Origin: Lycorma delicatula | Taxonomy: Eukaryota > Arthropoda > Insecta > Hemiptera > Fulgoridae | NCBI RefSeq assembly: GCF_047948215.1 | Contig: NC_134455.1 | Coordinates: 75,951,189-76,015,188 of the forward strand | Direction of reading: 5' to 3' | Length of the DNA stretch: 64,000 bases | Shown here: positions 63,901 to 64,000 of the stretch, in pieces | How the letters are laid out: each line of letters begins with the position of its first letter | How positions within the stretch are numbered: the first letter of the stretch is position 1 | Made by a program: the position numbers and the translations under genes | Notes under the pieces: generated by a model | Seen by the model: only the letters and a program-made list of their open reading frames with translations | Database searches by the model: none | Told to the model about the DNA's origin: nothing

Positions 63901-64000
63901 ATTCCCTTGAAGCAGTAACACCAATTTCTTCAAGTTTAGATATATGTTTAGGAAGTCCAATCTCTATCATATCAGATAAGGTTGACTGATTGGTAGGAGC
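9724..64000 (-). CDS. DNAH3: Axonemal inner-arm dynein heavy chain, partial, 12 exons
   Basis: This is a microtubule motor ATPase of the ciliary or flagellar axoneme. Joining complement(63828..64000, 61748..61925, 50670..50932, 49191..49392, 40580..40783, 38234..38348, 32075..32273, 28313..28481, 23615..23808, 17119..17247, 15771..15972, 9724..9954) gives 753 residues without a stop. All introns have GT/AG ends and all phases agree. Residues 1-440 or so are tail/linker. AAA1 follows, with Walker A GPAGTGKT (461-468) and Walker B CFDEFN (511-516, catalytic E514). The AAA2 P-loop GEPMGGKT is at 742-749. Both ends are missing from the window. The phrases [20 protein letters not shown] and [11 protein letters not shown] resemble DNAH3 more than DNAH7 or DNAH12 by recall. 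The family is certain and the paralogue is probable. Introns of up to 10.8 kb are loaded with transposons, but no exon is damaged. Confidence 0.93.
9955..11149. other. Intron sequence, unassigned
   Basis: AT-rich intron with a pyrimidine-rich acceptor tract next to exon 12. I see no frame or repeat that I can name. There are short A-runs near 11068-11085. Confidence 0.45.
11150..11860 (-). pseudogene. RTE-like LINE fragment, second family
   Basis: Minus-strand text includes [17 protein letters not shown] and [16 protein letters not shown] (11853-11605), then [14 protein letters not shown] and [14 protein letters not shown] (about 11540-11390). This is the KTKVM...YLGS...YGSETW...KIRWTDKV order of RTE-type reverse transcriptase C-termini. 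It is related to, but clearly different from, the family at 12623-14357. It is broken and truncated at the 5' end. Confidence 0.7.
11861..12609. other. T-rich unassigned sequence
   Basis: T-rich stretch with many short spurious frames in phenylalanine/isoleucine codons. No family is recognisable. Confidence 0.45.
12657..13850 (-). pseudogene. Reverse transcriptase of RTE-like copy 1
   Basis: The frame at 13837-13166 holds [33 protein letters not shown] and the active-site [13 protein letters not shown] 1-bp loss near 13190 relative to copy 2 shifts the frame within LGSRIT. The frame at 13130-12657 then gives the intact C-terminus ([35 protein letters not shown]). The catalytic Asp pair is intact, so this copy is young. 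Confidence 0.85.
13919..14317 (-). pseudogene. 5' region and endonuclease start of RTE-like copy 1
   Basis: The open frame begins in the element's 5' region ([16 protein letters not shown]). It reaches [16 protein letters not shown], the conserved first beta-strand and WN motif of APE-type endonucleases, then stops. The rest of the nuclease was removed by the internal deletion. The first part is probably untranslated leader. Confidence 0.65.
14376..14870 (-). repeat. Dispersed repeat B, copy 1
   Basis: The complement of this segment matches 48455-48930 over about 480 bp. Shared anchors include TATAACTCTGGAACCA, CACTTTTGGT(T/C)CAGTCGATT, AATGGATTTAGGGATGGTCA and TTTCCTTTACTTCATACAAG. No coding frame is shared. 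It begins just beside the RTE-like element's right target duplication. Confidence 0.8.
14871..15770. other. Intron sequence, unassigned
   Basis: AT-rich, with A-runs near 14961 and 15026-15039. Nothing else is recognised. It includes the donor side of the intron after exon 11. Confidence 0.4.
15771..15972 (-). CDS. DNAH3: Dynein heavy chain exon 11 (AAA1 small domain)
   Basis: This 202-bp exon encodes [20 protein letters not shown], then [12 protein letters not shown] and VNLPKFLAQ. The block YDYGMRAVK is diagnostic for dynein AAA1. The acceptor is TTTTTAG|TCTTGC and the donor is GCCCAG|GTATAA. Confidence 0.95.
15973..17118. other. Intron 10-11, AT-rich with (TA)n
   Basis: The 1,146-bp intron contains a short (TA)n run near 16562-16583 and repeated AATATAAT motifs near 16960-17000. 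No mobile element is recognised. Confidence 0.5.
17119..17247 (-). CDS. DNAH3: Dynein heavy chain exon 10 (AAA1)
   Basis: This 129-bp exon continues [16 protein letters not shown] and [20 protein letters not shown], conserved AAA1 sequence after sensor 1. The acceptor is TTTTAG|ATATGC and the donor is CGCAG|GTAAGT. Confidence 0.95.
17248..18414. other. Intron sequence, unassigned
   Basis: No recognisable repeat or coding frame, apart from the exon 10 acceptor at its left edge. Confidence 0.4.
18415..18590 (-). pseudogene. Unidentified protein-coding-like remnant
   Basis: One minus-strand frame reads [12 protein letters not shown], a stop, then [19 protein letters not shown] and [16 protein letters not shown]. 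The balanced composition and Pro/Asp/Gly content differ from AT-biased noise nearby. An overlapping frame also stays open over 63 codons. I cannot name the family. It may be a fragment of a transposon or of a captured gene. Confidence 0.35.
18874..19860 (+). pseudogene. pogo/Tigger-type transposase fossil
   Basis: It starts at an ATG (18874) with [17 protein letters not shown], a pogo-like N-terminal DNA-binding domain. It then shows [16 protein letters not shown] (first catalytic Asp), [12 protein letters not shown] (second Asp) and [20 protein letters not shown] (third Asp region) of the DDE_1 family. Many stops and shifts lie between the blocks. Only 19530-19754 stays open for long. Terminal repeats were not located. 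Confidence 0.8.
19861..20230. other. Unassigned AT-rich sequence
   Basis: Probably includes the 3' flank of the pogo fossil. No inverted terminal repeat is recognised. Confidence 0.35.
20231..20595. repeat. Foldback element with arms of about 130 bp
   Basis: The left arm (20231-20366) contains ATAAATTTACATCCTAGC, CGGAAAATTATTTCCAT and GGGACATATC. The right arm (about 20468-20595) contains the complements GCTAGGATGTAAATTTAT, GGAAATAATTTTCCG and GATATGTCCC in reverse order. The arms match at most positions. About 100 bp of T-rich loop separates them. This is the shape of a MITE or foldback transposon. Confidence 0.82.
20773..21135 (+). pseudogene. APE-type endonuclease of RTE-like copy 2
   Basis: Open for 120 codons with [13 protein letters not shown] (GDWN/GDFN motif), [20 protein letters not shown] and YQIDYIMV, the end of the endonuclease fold that nicks target DNA. 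The expected final SDH motif is missing because the frame stops after QLVNCRT. Confidence 0.82.
21700..22990 (+). pseudogene. Reverse transcriptase of RTE-like copy 2
   Basis: Motifs in order are [49 protein letters not shown], a stop at 22021, [34 protein letters not shown], the active-site [27 protein letters not shown] and [13 protein letters not shown] short deletion after TNEEANCGK (22880) breaks the C-terminus. The catalytic Asp pair is present. Confidence 0.88.
23156..23614. other. Intron sequence, unassigned
   Basis: Begins with a TA-rich stretch next to the LINE poly-A tail. Nothing else is recognised. Confidence 0.4.
23615..23808 (-). CDS. DNAH3: Dynein heavy chain exon 9, AAA1 Walker B
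   Basis: This 194-bp exon begins [20 protein letters not shown], where the DE of CFDEFN is the Walker B pair with the catalytic Glu. It continues through [12 protein letters not shown] and FITMNPG, the sensor 1 region. The acceptor is TTTTTTAG|GGT and the donor is CCTGG|GTAAAG. Confidence 0.97.
23809..24676. other. Intron sequence, unassigned
   Basis: AT-rich. No family is recognised. It ends in the TA (24675-24676) used as target by the mariner element. Confidence 0.4.
24915..24946. repeat. Perfect 13-bp hairpin in the solo LTR
   Basis: TTGTGCAGTCTTA (24915-24927) and TAAGACTGCACAA (24934-24946) are perfect complements separated by a 6-base loop. The role is unknown. Confidence 0.75.
25684..25808. 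repeat. 64-bp tandem duplication in the solo LTR
   Basis: GTTTCTAGTACGAACACG at 25687 recurs as GTTTCTAGTATGAACACG at 25751. The rest of the unit (TTTATGAATGCACAAAGGCA) also repeats, giving two units with a 64-bp period. A short (GA)n run follows at about 25810-25822. Confidence 0.85.
26329..27440 (+). pseudogene. mariner transposase, broken
   Basis: The N-terminal helix-turn-helix region is open ([48 protein letters not shown]). A deletion and shift near 26620 then move the reading to another frame: [20 protein letters not shown] (first catalytic Asp in GDGT), later [12 protein letters not shown] (second) and [12 protein letters not shown] (third), the DD34D spacing. At least three frame changes prevent a full protein. 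It would cut and paste the element at TA sites. Confidence 0.88.
27453..28312. other. Intron sequence, unassigned
   Basis: AT-rich; nothing recognised. It ends at the exon 8 donor. Confidence 0.4.
28313..28481 (-). CDS. DNAH3: Dynein heavy chain exon 8, AAA1 Walker A
   Basis: This 169-bp exon encodes [20 protein letters not shown] followed by [13 protein letters not shown] is the AAA1 P-loop, the main ATP hydrolysis site of dynein. It then runs [20 protein letters not shown]. The P-loop Lys and Thr are intact. The acceptor is TTTCAG|A and the donor is TTTAAG|GTACTA. Confidence 0.97.
28482..30489. other. Intron sequence, unassigned
   Basis: Two kilobases of AT-rich intron. There is a T-run near 28799-28812. 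No element or frame is recognised. Confidence 0.4.
30490..30655 (-). mobile_element. SINE family 1, copy 2, truncated
   Basis: The minus strand carries the box B region (AGTTCTGAGGTTCAAATC) and the family body (ACCGGTGTACTTTGGTGGTT, TGATATGGATTTGAATACTA). The tRNA-like 5' part with box A is missing, and so is the A-rich tail. It is older than copy 1. Confidence 0.78.
30779..31444 (-). mobile_element. mariner copy, internally deleted (666 bp)
   Basis: Inverted ends GCAAGTCAAAAAGAAAAG (left) and the complement of CTTTTACTTTTTGACTTACC (right), flanked by TA at 30777-30778 and 31445-31446. The minus strand encodes [20 protein letters not shown], then LLXDNARPH (second catalytic Asp), [20 protein letters not shown] and [18 protein letters not shown] with a normal C-terminus. 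The centre with the first Asp is deleted and frames are broken. Confidence 0.86.
31640..31730 (+). mobile_element. SINE family 2 tRNA-like head, copy 1
   Basis: A tRNA-like head with a box A-like CTGAGGTAGAGTG and box B-like GGGTTCAAATTC, then TGGTCAGGCATGGC. It matches the head at 56948-57026. The body after the head is short and decayed. It does not fold as a complete tRNA. Confidence 0.65.
31731..32074. other. Intron sequence, unassigned
   Basis: Possibly the decayed tail of the SINE followed by ordinary intron to the exon 7 donor. Nothing is identifiable. Confidence 0.35.
32075..32273 (-). CDS. DNAH3: Dynein heavy chain exon 7 (entry to AAA1)
   Basis: This 199-bp exon encodes [28 protein letters not shown] and [20 protein letters not shown], the conserved lead-in to AAA1. 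The acceptor is TTTAG|CAAGAG and the donor is TATAG|GTACTA. Confidence 0.95.
32274..32589. other. Intron sequence, unassigned
   Basis: Begins with the exon 7 acceptor tract. No feature is recognised. Confidence 0.4.
32590..33655 (+). pseudogene. mariner-superfamily transposase fossil
   Basis: Degraded plus-strand frames give [49 protein letters not shown], a decayed QQDGAT-like region ([14 protein letters not shown] across 33295-33345), and the end [20 protein letters not shown]. This is the order of a Tc1/mariner transposase common in arthropod genomes. Stops throughout mark it as an old copy. Confidence 0.7.
33656..34199. other. Unassigned AT-rich sequence
   Basis: A-runs near 34053-34062. 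Nothing else is recognised. Confidence 0.4.
34200..34940 (-). pseudogene. pogo/jerky (CENP-B-like) transposase fossil
   Basis: On the minus strand: [37 protein letters not shown], then [16 protein letters not shown] and [11 protein letters not shown]. These correspond to the family pattern of W...D N C x A H and FLPxNTTS, with the second catalytic Asp replaced by Tyr. The C-terminal part is [13 protein letters not shown] and [12 protein letters not shown]. It is a different family from the fossil at 18.9 kb. Confidence 0.72.
34941..35252. other. Unassigned AT-rich sequence
   Basis: Flank of the next element. No feature is recognised. Confidence 0.4.
35253..36575 (+). mobile_element. mariner-like element with intact 23-bp inverted ends
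   Basis: Inverted repeats at 35257-35279 (TGTCCCATATAAAACGCAAC...) and 36547-36569 (complement) differ at one position of 23. Outer bases suggest a TA target at each side. The total length of about 1.3 kb is normal for the superfamily. It holds one transposase gene with three lesions. Confidence 0.88.
35438..36460 (+). pseudogene. mariner-like transposase, three lesions
   Basis: It starts [20 protein letters not shown] (a DUF4817-like N-terminus). It shifts frame near 35520, has a stop in IID*LLT near 35670, and then runs open for 205 codons (35707-36324). That stretch contains [18 protein letters not shown] (first Asp), [12 protein letters not shown] (second Asp) and [17 protein letters not shown]. 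The family usually has SPDLT in that last motif, so the third catalytic Asp appears to be Asn here. A shift after [12 protein letters not shown] separates the last 45 codons. Confidence 0.88.
36576..37207. other. Unassigned intron sequence
   Basis: Contains a partial direct repeat (ATCAGATGAAATTATATTAT near 36788, ATCAGATGAAACTAAATTAT near 36828). No named element. Confidence 0.4.
37208..37910 (+). repeat. Dispersed repeat C, copy 1, with pyrimidine tract
   Basis: The left end GATTACTAGCAGACCCAGCA and GAAAGTTTGATAAAACATTA match the complement of 54350-54492. A strongly T/C-rich tract of about 250 bp (about 37335-37590) lies inside. The right end reads AAGTTTCGGAGATTTAAGA and TTTATTTATATAGATAATA. 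No coding sequence is seen. It is probably a non-autonomous transposon, with superfamily unknown. Confidence 0.65.
37911..38233. other. Intron sequence, unassigned
   Basis: AT-rich with repeated ATATAAAT motifs near 38155-38220. Ends at the exon 6 donor. Confidence 0.4.
38234..38348 (-). CDS. DNAH3: Dynein heavy chain exon 6 (short)
   Basis: This 115-bp exon has no ATG and is easy to miss. It encodes [19 protein letters not shown], then [13 protein letters not shown]. The acceptor is TATAAAG|GAT and the donor is CATG|GTACAG. Its last base G begins the Ala codon completed by exon 7 (ARDVV). It lies at the linker to AAA1 transition. Confidence 0.9.
38452..38530. repeat. Short inverted repeat related to 7.6 kb
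   Basis: AAACCACCTA (38452-38461) and TAGGTGGTTT (38521-38530) are perfect complements 79 bp apart end to end. The right flank and interior share ATTCTGTACTAGGTG with 7600-7614. Confidence 0.45.
38531..39329. other. Unassigned intron sequence
   Basis: One 69-codon frame at 38979-39188 has no recognisable similarity. Nothing else is seen. Confidence 0.35.
39330..39510 (+). pseudogene. Fragment of a mariner-type DNA-binding region
   Basis: Frames with shifts read TGRPRLKK, then [20 protein letters not shown] and WNVLRKHL. This is the helix-turn-helix region of Tc1/mariner transposases (GRPR...SPRKS...TVWRVLRK). It is very short and decayed. Confidence 0.45.
39650..40450 (-). pseudogene. mariner-like fossil
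   Basis: The minus strand gives [25 protein letters not shown] and [14 protein letters not shown]. This fits the mariner first catalytic motif (GDETWxHHYEPE, with Asp replaced by Asn). N-terminal-like text ([14 protein letters not shown]) lies upstream. It is heavily decayed and the boundaries are uncertain. Confidence 0.5.
40580..40783 (-). CDS. DNAH3: Dynein heavy chain exon 5 (linker)
   Basis: This exon is exactly 68 codons: [14 protein letters not shown], then [16 protein letters not shown] and WTAEVTESI. The acceptor is GCATAG|GGA and the donor is CTTCCT|GTAAGT. It is in phase 0 at both ends. At the junction with exon 4 the chain reads PADAK-GLVEKW, as expected for the family. Confidence 0.94.
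40784..41999. other. Unassigned intron sequence
   Basis: AT-rich. At 41907-41934 the text TAGTTTCCAATCTTCACCTC nearly repeats 11258-11277 of the RTE-like fragment at 11150-11860. A small piece of that family may therefore end here. Nothing else is seen. Confidence 0.4.
42086..43058 (+). pseudogene. R1-like ORF1 (gag-like)
   Basis: A 242-codon open frame (42086-42814) gives a charged gag-like protein ([40 protein letters not shown]). The frame then shifts into a knuckle region: [17 protein letters not shown] (His changed to Leu), [15 protein letters not shown] (Cys and His changed), and [16 protein letters not shown], which is intact. One inserted stop and altered zinc ligands show decay. It was probably an RNA-binding protein of the element. 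Confidence 0.82.
43080..43690 (+). pseudogene. R1-like endonuclease domain
   Basis: Using three frames: [29 protein letters not shown] and [14 protein letters not shown] (the GDxN-type motif). Then [20 protein letters not shown] and [17 protein letters not shown], the end of the fold. It resembles the sequence-specific endonuclease of R1-clade elements. No continuous frame survives. Confidence 0.8.
43919..44725 (+). pseudogene. R1-like reverse transcriptase remnant and C-terminal domain
   Basis: [20 protein letters not shown] and [20 protein letters not shown] (43919-44194) is the segment just before reverse transcriptase. The catalytic core is absent. A remnant with several stops leads to [20 protein letters not shown] (44532-44592), the C-terminal Cys/His domain, and [14 protein letters not shown]. 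The deleted core proves the copy is dead. Confidence 0.82.
44726..46110 (+). repeat. R1-like 3' region with duplicated segment
   Basis: Segment 44835-45110 recurs in diverged form at about 45280-45560, offset near 450 bp. Paired texts are TTATGTGATCTCACCAATGT and TTATGTGTTCTCACGAATGT, and later TAGGTTAG...TTATATT. The last part (45870-46100) holds [20 protein letters not shown] in one frame, like the tail of R1-type elements. The second half could be a separate insertion. Confidence 0.55.
46111..46785. other. Unassigned sequence
   Basis: T-rich around 46365-46415. No element is recognised between the R1-like tail and repeat A. Confidence 0.4.
46786..48390 (+). mobile_element. Element with repeat A and an orphan repetitive protein
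   Basis: Repeat A (46786-47531) is followed after a short gap by coding-like sequence on the same strand. The coding family resembles multi-copy uncharacterised proteins I recall from arthropod genomes, but I can name no enzyme or domain. It is an internally deleted copy. The ends were not defined. Confidence 0.6.
47640..48380 (+). pseudogene. Orphan repetitive protein, internally deleted
   Basis: The N-terminal block (47709-47942) reads [20 protein letters not shown] and [16 protein letters not shown], with a Cys-x2-Cys pair. [17 protein letters not shown] follows in another frame. The C-terminal block (48057-48380) reads [40 protein letters not shown] and [20 protein letters not shown], ending [11 protein letters not shown]. 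The middle of the protein is missing. The HFL...[10 protein letters not shown]...E(H/Q)...FHQ pattern recurs in a large repeated protein family. The function is unknown. Confidence 0.65.
48455..48930 (+). repeat. Dispersed repeat B, copy 2
   Basis: Matches the complement of 14376-14870. It starts near GATGTGCCTTCCGCTTGT and ends TTTACTTTGTACAAGGAAGT. It contains a TATGTATGTATGTGTGTATA run near 48750. It is non-coding. Confidence 0.8.
49191..49392 (-). CDS. DNAH3: Dynein heavy chain exon 4 (linker)
   Basis: This 202-bp exon encodes [35 protein letters not shown] and then [11 protein letters not shown]. The EIVGMIS stretch is one of the reasons for preferring DNAH3 over DNAH7. The acceptor is TTCCAG|A and the donor is GCTAAG|GTATGG. 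It ends on a codon boundary. Confidence 0.96.
49393..49873. other. Intron 3-4, left part
   Basis: AT-rich with no recognised element, up to the hairpin at 49874. Confidence 0.4.
49874..49967. repeat. Perfect 43-bp inverted repeat (hairpin)
   Basis: The arm 49874-49916 (AAGTTTAATCGTTGAGAAAT...) is exactly complementary over 43 bp to 49925-49967 (...ATTTCTCAACGATTAAACTT), with an 8-base loop TGTCACTT. It lies inside the intron between exons 3 and 4. No other copy is seen here. A transcript of either strand would form a near-perfect hairpin. See findings for alternatives. Confidence 0.95.
49968..50669. other. Intron 3-4, right part
   Basis: Less AT-biased than usual near 50200-50450, but I find no readable protein family or repeat. 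Confidence 0.35.
50670..50932 (-). CDS. DNAH3: Dynein heavy chain exon 3 (linker)
   Basis: This 263-bp exon begins [17 protein letters not shown] and ends [11 protein letters not shown], the most conserved linker block of the family. The first base of the codon after WLT follows the acceptor TTTTGTAG. The donor is CCAAG|GTAATT. The intron on its 5' side is the largest here (10.8 kb) and contains at least six mobile elements. Confidence 0.96.
50933..51404. other. Intron sequence, unassigned
   Basis: Acceptor side of the intron before exon 3. Nothing recognised. Confidence 0.4.
51405..51841. repeat. Repeat with 115-bp direct repeats
   Basis: It starts TCTATATATATAAAAATGAA and then repeats a unit about every 115 bp (51542, 51659, 51773). 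The unit reads GAAATATTTTGAAAAATTG..., TTTATGGTCCAATTTGGCTC... and TAGGTGGCGCCGGTATCGAG. It ends in a (TA)n run at about 51813-51837. The start resembles non-autonomous Helitron-like ends by recall only. Confidence 0.6.
51851..54112 (+). mobile_element. LINE, third family, 5'-truncated, with 9-bp TSD
   Basis: A plus-strand element ending in an A-run (54090-54111), with direct repeats GTAATATTT at 51842-51850 and 54113-54121. It encodes reverse transcriptase plus a C-terminal domain, in several frames. The protein differs from both RTE-like families above ([14 protein letters not shown] rather than [12 protein letters not shown]). I do not assign a clade. Confidence 0.85.
52324..54057 (+). pseudogene. 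Reverse transcriptase of LINE family 3, broken
   Basis: Motifs are [40 protein letters not shown] then [10 protein letters not shown], and a stop at 52687. [20 protein letters not shown] follows, then [20 protein letters not shown] and [20 protein letters not shown]. The active-site [14 protein letters not shown] has the second Asp of FADD replaced by Asn. After a frame change near 53305 come [18 protein letters not shown] and GHIFRMEE. The changed Asp and the stops show it is inactive. Confidence 0.85.
54350..54492 (-). repeat. Dispersed repeat C, copy 2, with hairpin
   Basis: The complement begins GATTACTAGCAGACC and contains GAAAGTTTGATAAAACATTA, matching 37208-37315. A hairpin of 11 paired bases (AGCAATAGCAA 54443-54453, TTGCTATTGCT 54458-54468, loop TGCT) lies near the end. 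Confidence 0.65.
54494..56755 (-). mobile_element. RTE-like LINE copy 3, old, interrupted by SINE
   Basis: The same family as 12623-14357 and 20625-23155, on the minus strand but far more diverged. Text includes [20 protein letters not shown] (55048-54866, FADD changed to FSDD), [13 protein letters not shown] (near 56230) and [18 protein letters not shown] (near 56730). The last 370 bp of the 3' end is missing. A SINE lies at 55358-55632. Confidence 0.85.
55358..55632 (+). mobile_element. tRNA-derived SINE, family 1, copy 3
   Basis: Begins CCACCGGGTTAGCCTAGTGG (box A-like) and GAGAGTTCCAATGTTCAAAT (box B-like), followed by the family body (ACCGGTGTTTTTTGGTGGTT). Direct repeats AATCTTTTTTCTA(C/T)TAAT of 18 bp with one mismatch lie at about 55341-55358 and 55633-55650, in the disrupted LINE. 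This shows the order of insertion. Confidence 0.87.
56760..58080 (+). pseudogene. LINE fossil (fourth type)
   Basis: Plus-strand text [14 protein letters not shown] (FADD region decayed), [14 protein letters not shown] and [20 protein letters not shown], then a decayed tail of Lys/Asn-rich sequence ([11 protein letters not shown]). It matches the order after the active site in family 3 but is a different, older element. A SINE of family 2 interrupts it. Confidence 0.65.
56948..57080 (+). mobile_element. tRNA-derived SINE, family 2, copy 2
   Basis: The head GCCTCCGTGGTGCAAGTGGT contains a box A-like GTGGTGCAAGTGG. CGGATTCAAATCCCAG is a near-consensus box B, and CATGGCATTTTTCAT follows. The cloverleaf stems do not close properly, so this is a SINE head and not a tRNA gene. 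It lies inside the LINE fossil. Confidence 0.75.
58081..59751. other. Unassigned AT-rich intron
   Basis: 1.7 kb of AT-rich sequence. At 59459-59474 CATCAAACCAGTAAAA recalls the RTE-like 3' end, but nothing upstream matches. No element is called. Confidence 0.4.
59752..60165 (+). pseudogene. mariner 5' end fossil
   Basis: Starts with a mariner-type end (GGGGGGTCCAAAAATAATGG). Decayed frames then read [22 protein letters not shown] and VYEWFSCF, the helix-turn-helix start of a DD34D transposase. The rest of the gene and the right end are missing. Confidence 0.6.
60166..60776. other. Unassigned intron sequence
   Basis: AT-rich, with nothing that I can name. Confidence 0.35.
60777..61220. mobile_element. 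Candidate solo LTR, 444 bp
   Basis: A GC-richer island begins TGTTGCGACGTCGACGGGAC and ends ACATAGCA (TG...CA). GTGAC (60772-60776) and ATGAC (61221-61225) flank it, a 5-bp duplication with one mismatch. CCACCGCTAGGTTTCAGCTC and GCTAGAGGGAGCATCTTG lie inside. AATAAA lies near 60989. No coding region. The orientation is not certain. Confidence 0.5.
61221..61747. other. Intron sequence, unassigned
   Basis: Nothing recognised. Ends at the exon 2 donor. Confidence 0.4.
61748..61925 (-). CDS. DNAH3: Dynein heavy chain exon 2 (linker)
   Basis: This 178-bp exon encodes [14 protein letters not shown], then [14 protein letters not shown] and [10 protein letters not shown]. These are conserved linker-region phrases of axonemal dynein heavy chains. 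The acceptor is TTAAAG|GG and the donor is CTAACG|GTAAAG. It ends on a codon boundary. Confidence 0.93.
61926..62779. other. Intron 1-2, left part
   Basis: AT-rich with several A/T runs. No feature beyond the exon 2 acceptor. Confidence 0.4.
62780..63200 (-). pseudogene. LINE reverse transcriptase fossil
   Basis: Minus-strand frames read [13 protein letters not shown] (like EKAFDKVDW), then [19 protein letters not shown] (like GVKQGCxLSP) and FNIYENEIN. The order matches reverse transcriptase motifs, but the text is heavily decayed and the family is unclear. Confidence 0.5.
63201..63827. other. Intron sequence, unassigned
   Basis: AT-rich, no feature recognised. Ends at the exon 1 donor. 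Confidence 0.4.
63828..64000 (-). CDS. DNAH3: Dynein heavy chain exon 1 of window (linker, partial)
   Basis: The exon is open at the right window edge, where its 5' end is cut off. It encodes 57 residues plus two bases, including [15 protein letters not shown] and FELLPYR, a signature of the dynein N-terminal region 2 (linker). The donor is CATACAG|GTTTGAG on the minus strand. The split AG codon is completed to Arg by the next exon. Confidence 0.9.

Noticed and set aside
1..64000. CRISPR arrays, operons, prophage or other bacterial systems
   Set aside because: No regularly spaced short repeats and no prokaryotic gene layout. The DNA is intron-rich eukaryotic sequence.

Overview
The window is AT-rich eukaryotic genomic DNA, best read as an arthropod, probably hemipteran, chromosome. 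The evidence is one multi-exon gene with canonical GT/AG introns, plus transposon families (mariner, pogo, R1-like and RTE-like LINEs, tRNA-derived SINEs) whose sequences resemble ones I recall from hemipteran genomes. The species assignment is recall and was not tested by a search. There are no operons, no bacterial features and no genuine tRNA or rRNA genes.

The only host gene I can support is an axonemal dynein heavy chain on the minus strand, closest by recall to the inner-arm DNAH3/DNAH7/DNAH12 group and most like DNAH3. Twelve exons lie between 64000 and 9724. They total 2,259 coding bases (753 residues) and join in phase at every junction. They run from the tail/linker region (right edge), through the AAA1 motor module (Walker A at 28.4 kb, Walker B at 23.8 kb), to the AAA2 P-loop (9.7 kb). 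The gene continues off both ends: the N-terminal part lies to the right of 64000 and AAA3 to the C-terminus lie to the left of 1.

The rest of the window is intron or downstream intron sequence filled with mobile-element remains. From left to right: a dispersed repeat and an antisense R1-like LINE interrupted by a SINE (0.1-6.3 kb); mariner and foldback elements (6.3-9.4 kb); RTE-like LINE pieces, one with a perfect 13-bp target-site duplication (11-14.4 kb); a pogo fossil, a foldback element and a second RTE-like copy (18.9-23.2 kb); a mariner element split by a 1.45-kb solo LTR (24.7-27.5 kb); SINE, mariner and pogo fossils (30.5-36.6 kb); dispersed repeat fragments (37-40.5 kb); a sense R1-like LINE (42-46.1 kb); an element carrying an orphan repetitive protein (46.8-48.4 kb); a perfect 43-bp hairpin (49.9 kb); a third LINE family (51.9-54.1 kb); an old RTE copy with an inserted SINE and another LINE fossil (54.5-58.1 kb); and a candidate solo LTR (60.8-61.2 kb).

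Every mobile-element reading frame I could follow is broken by stops, frameshifts or deletions, so none looks autonomous here. I did not find a convincing undescribed biological system. The strongest unexplained items are the orphan repetitive protein element, the long perfect hairpin, and several non-coding repeat families present in two or more copies.
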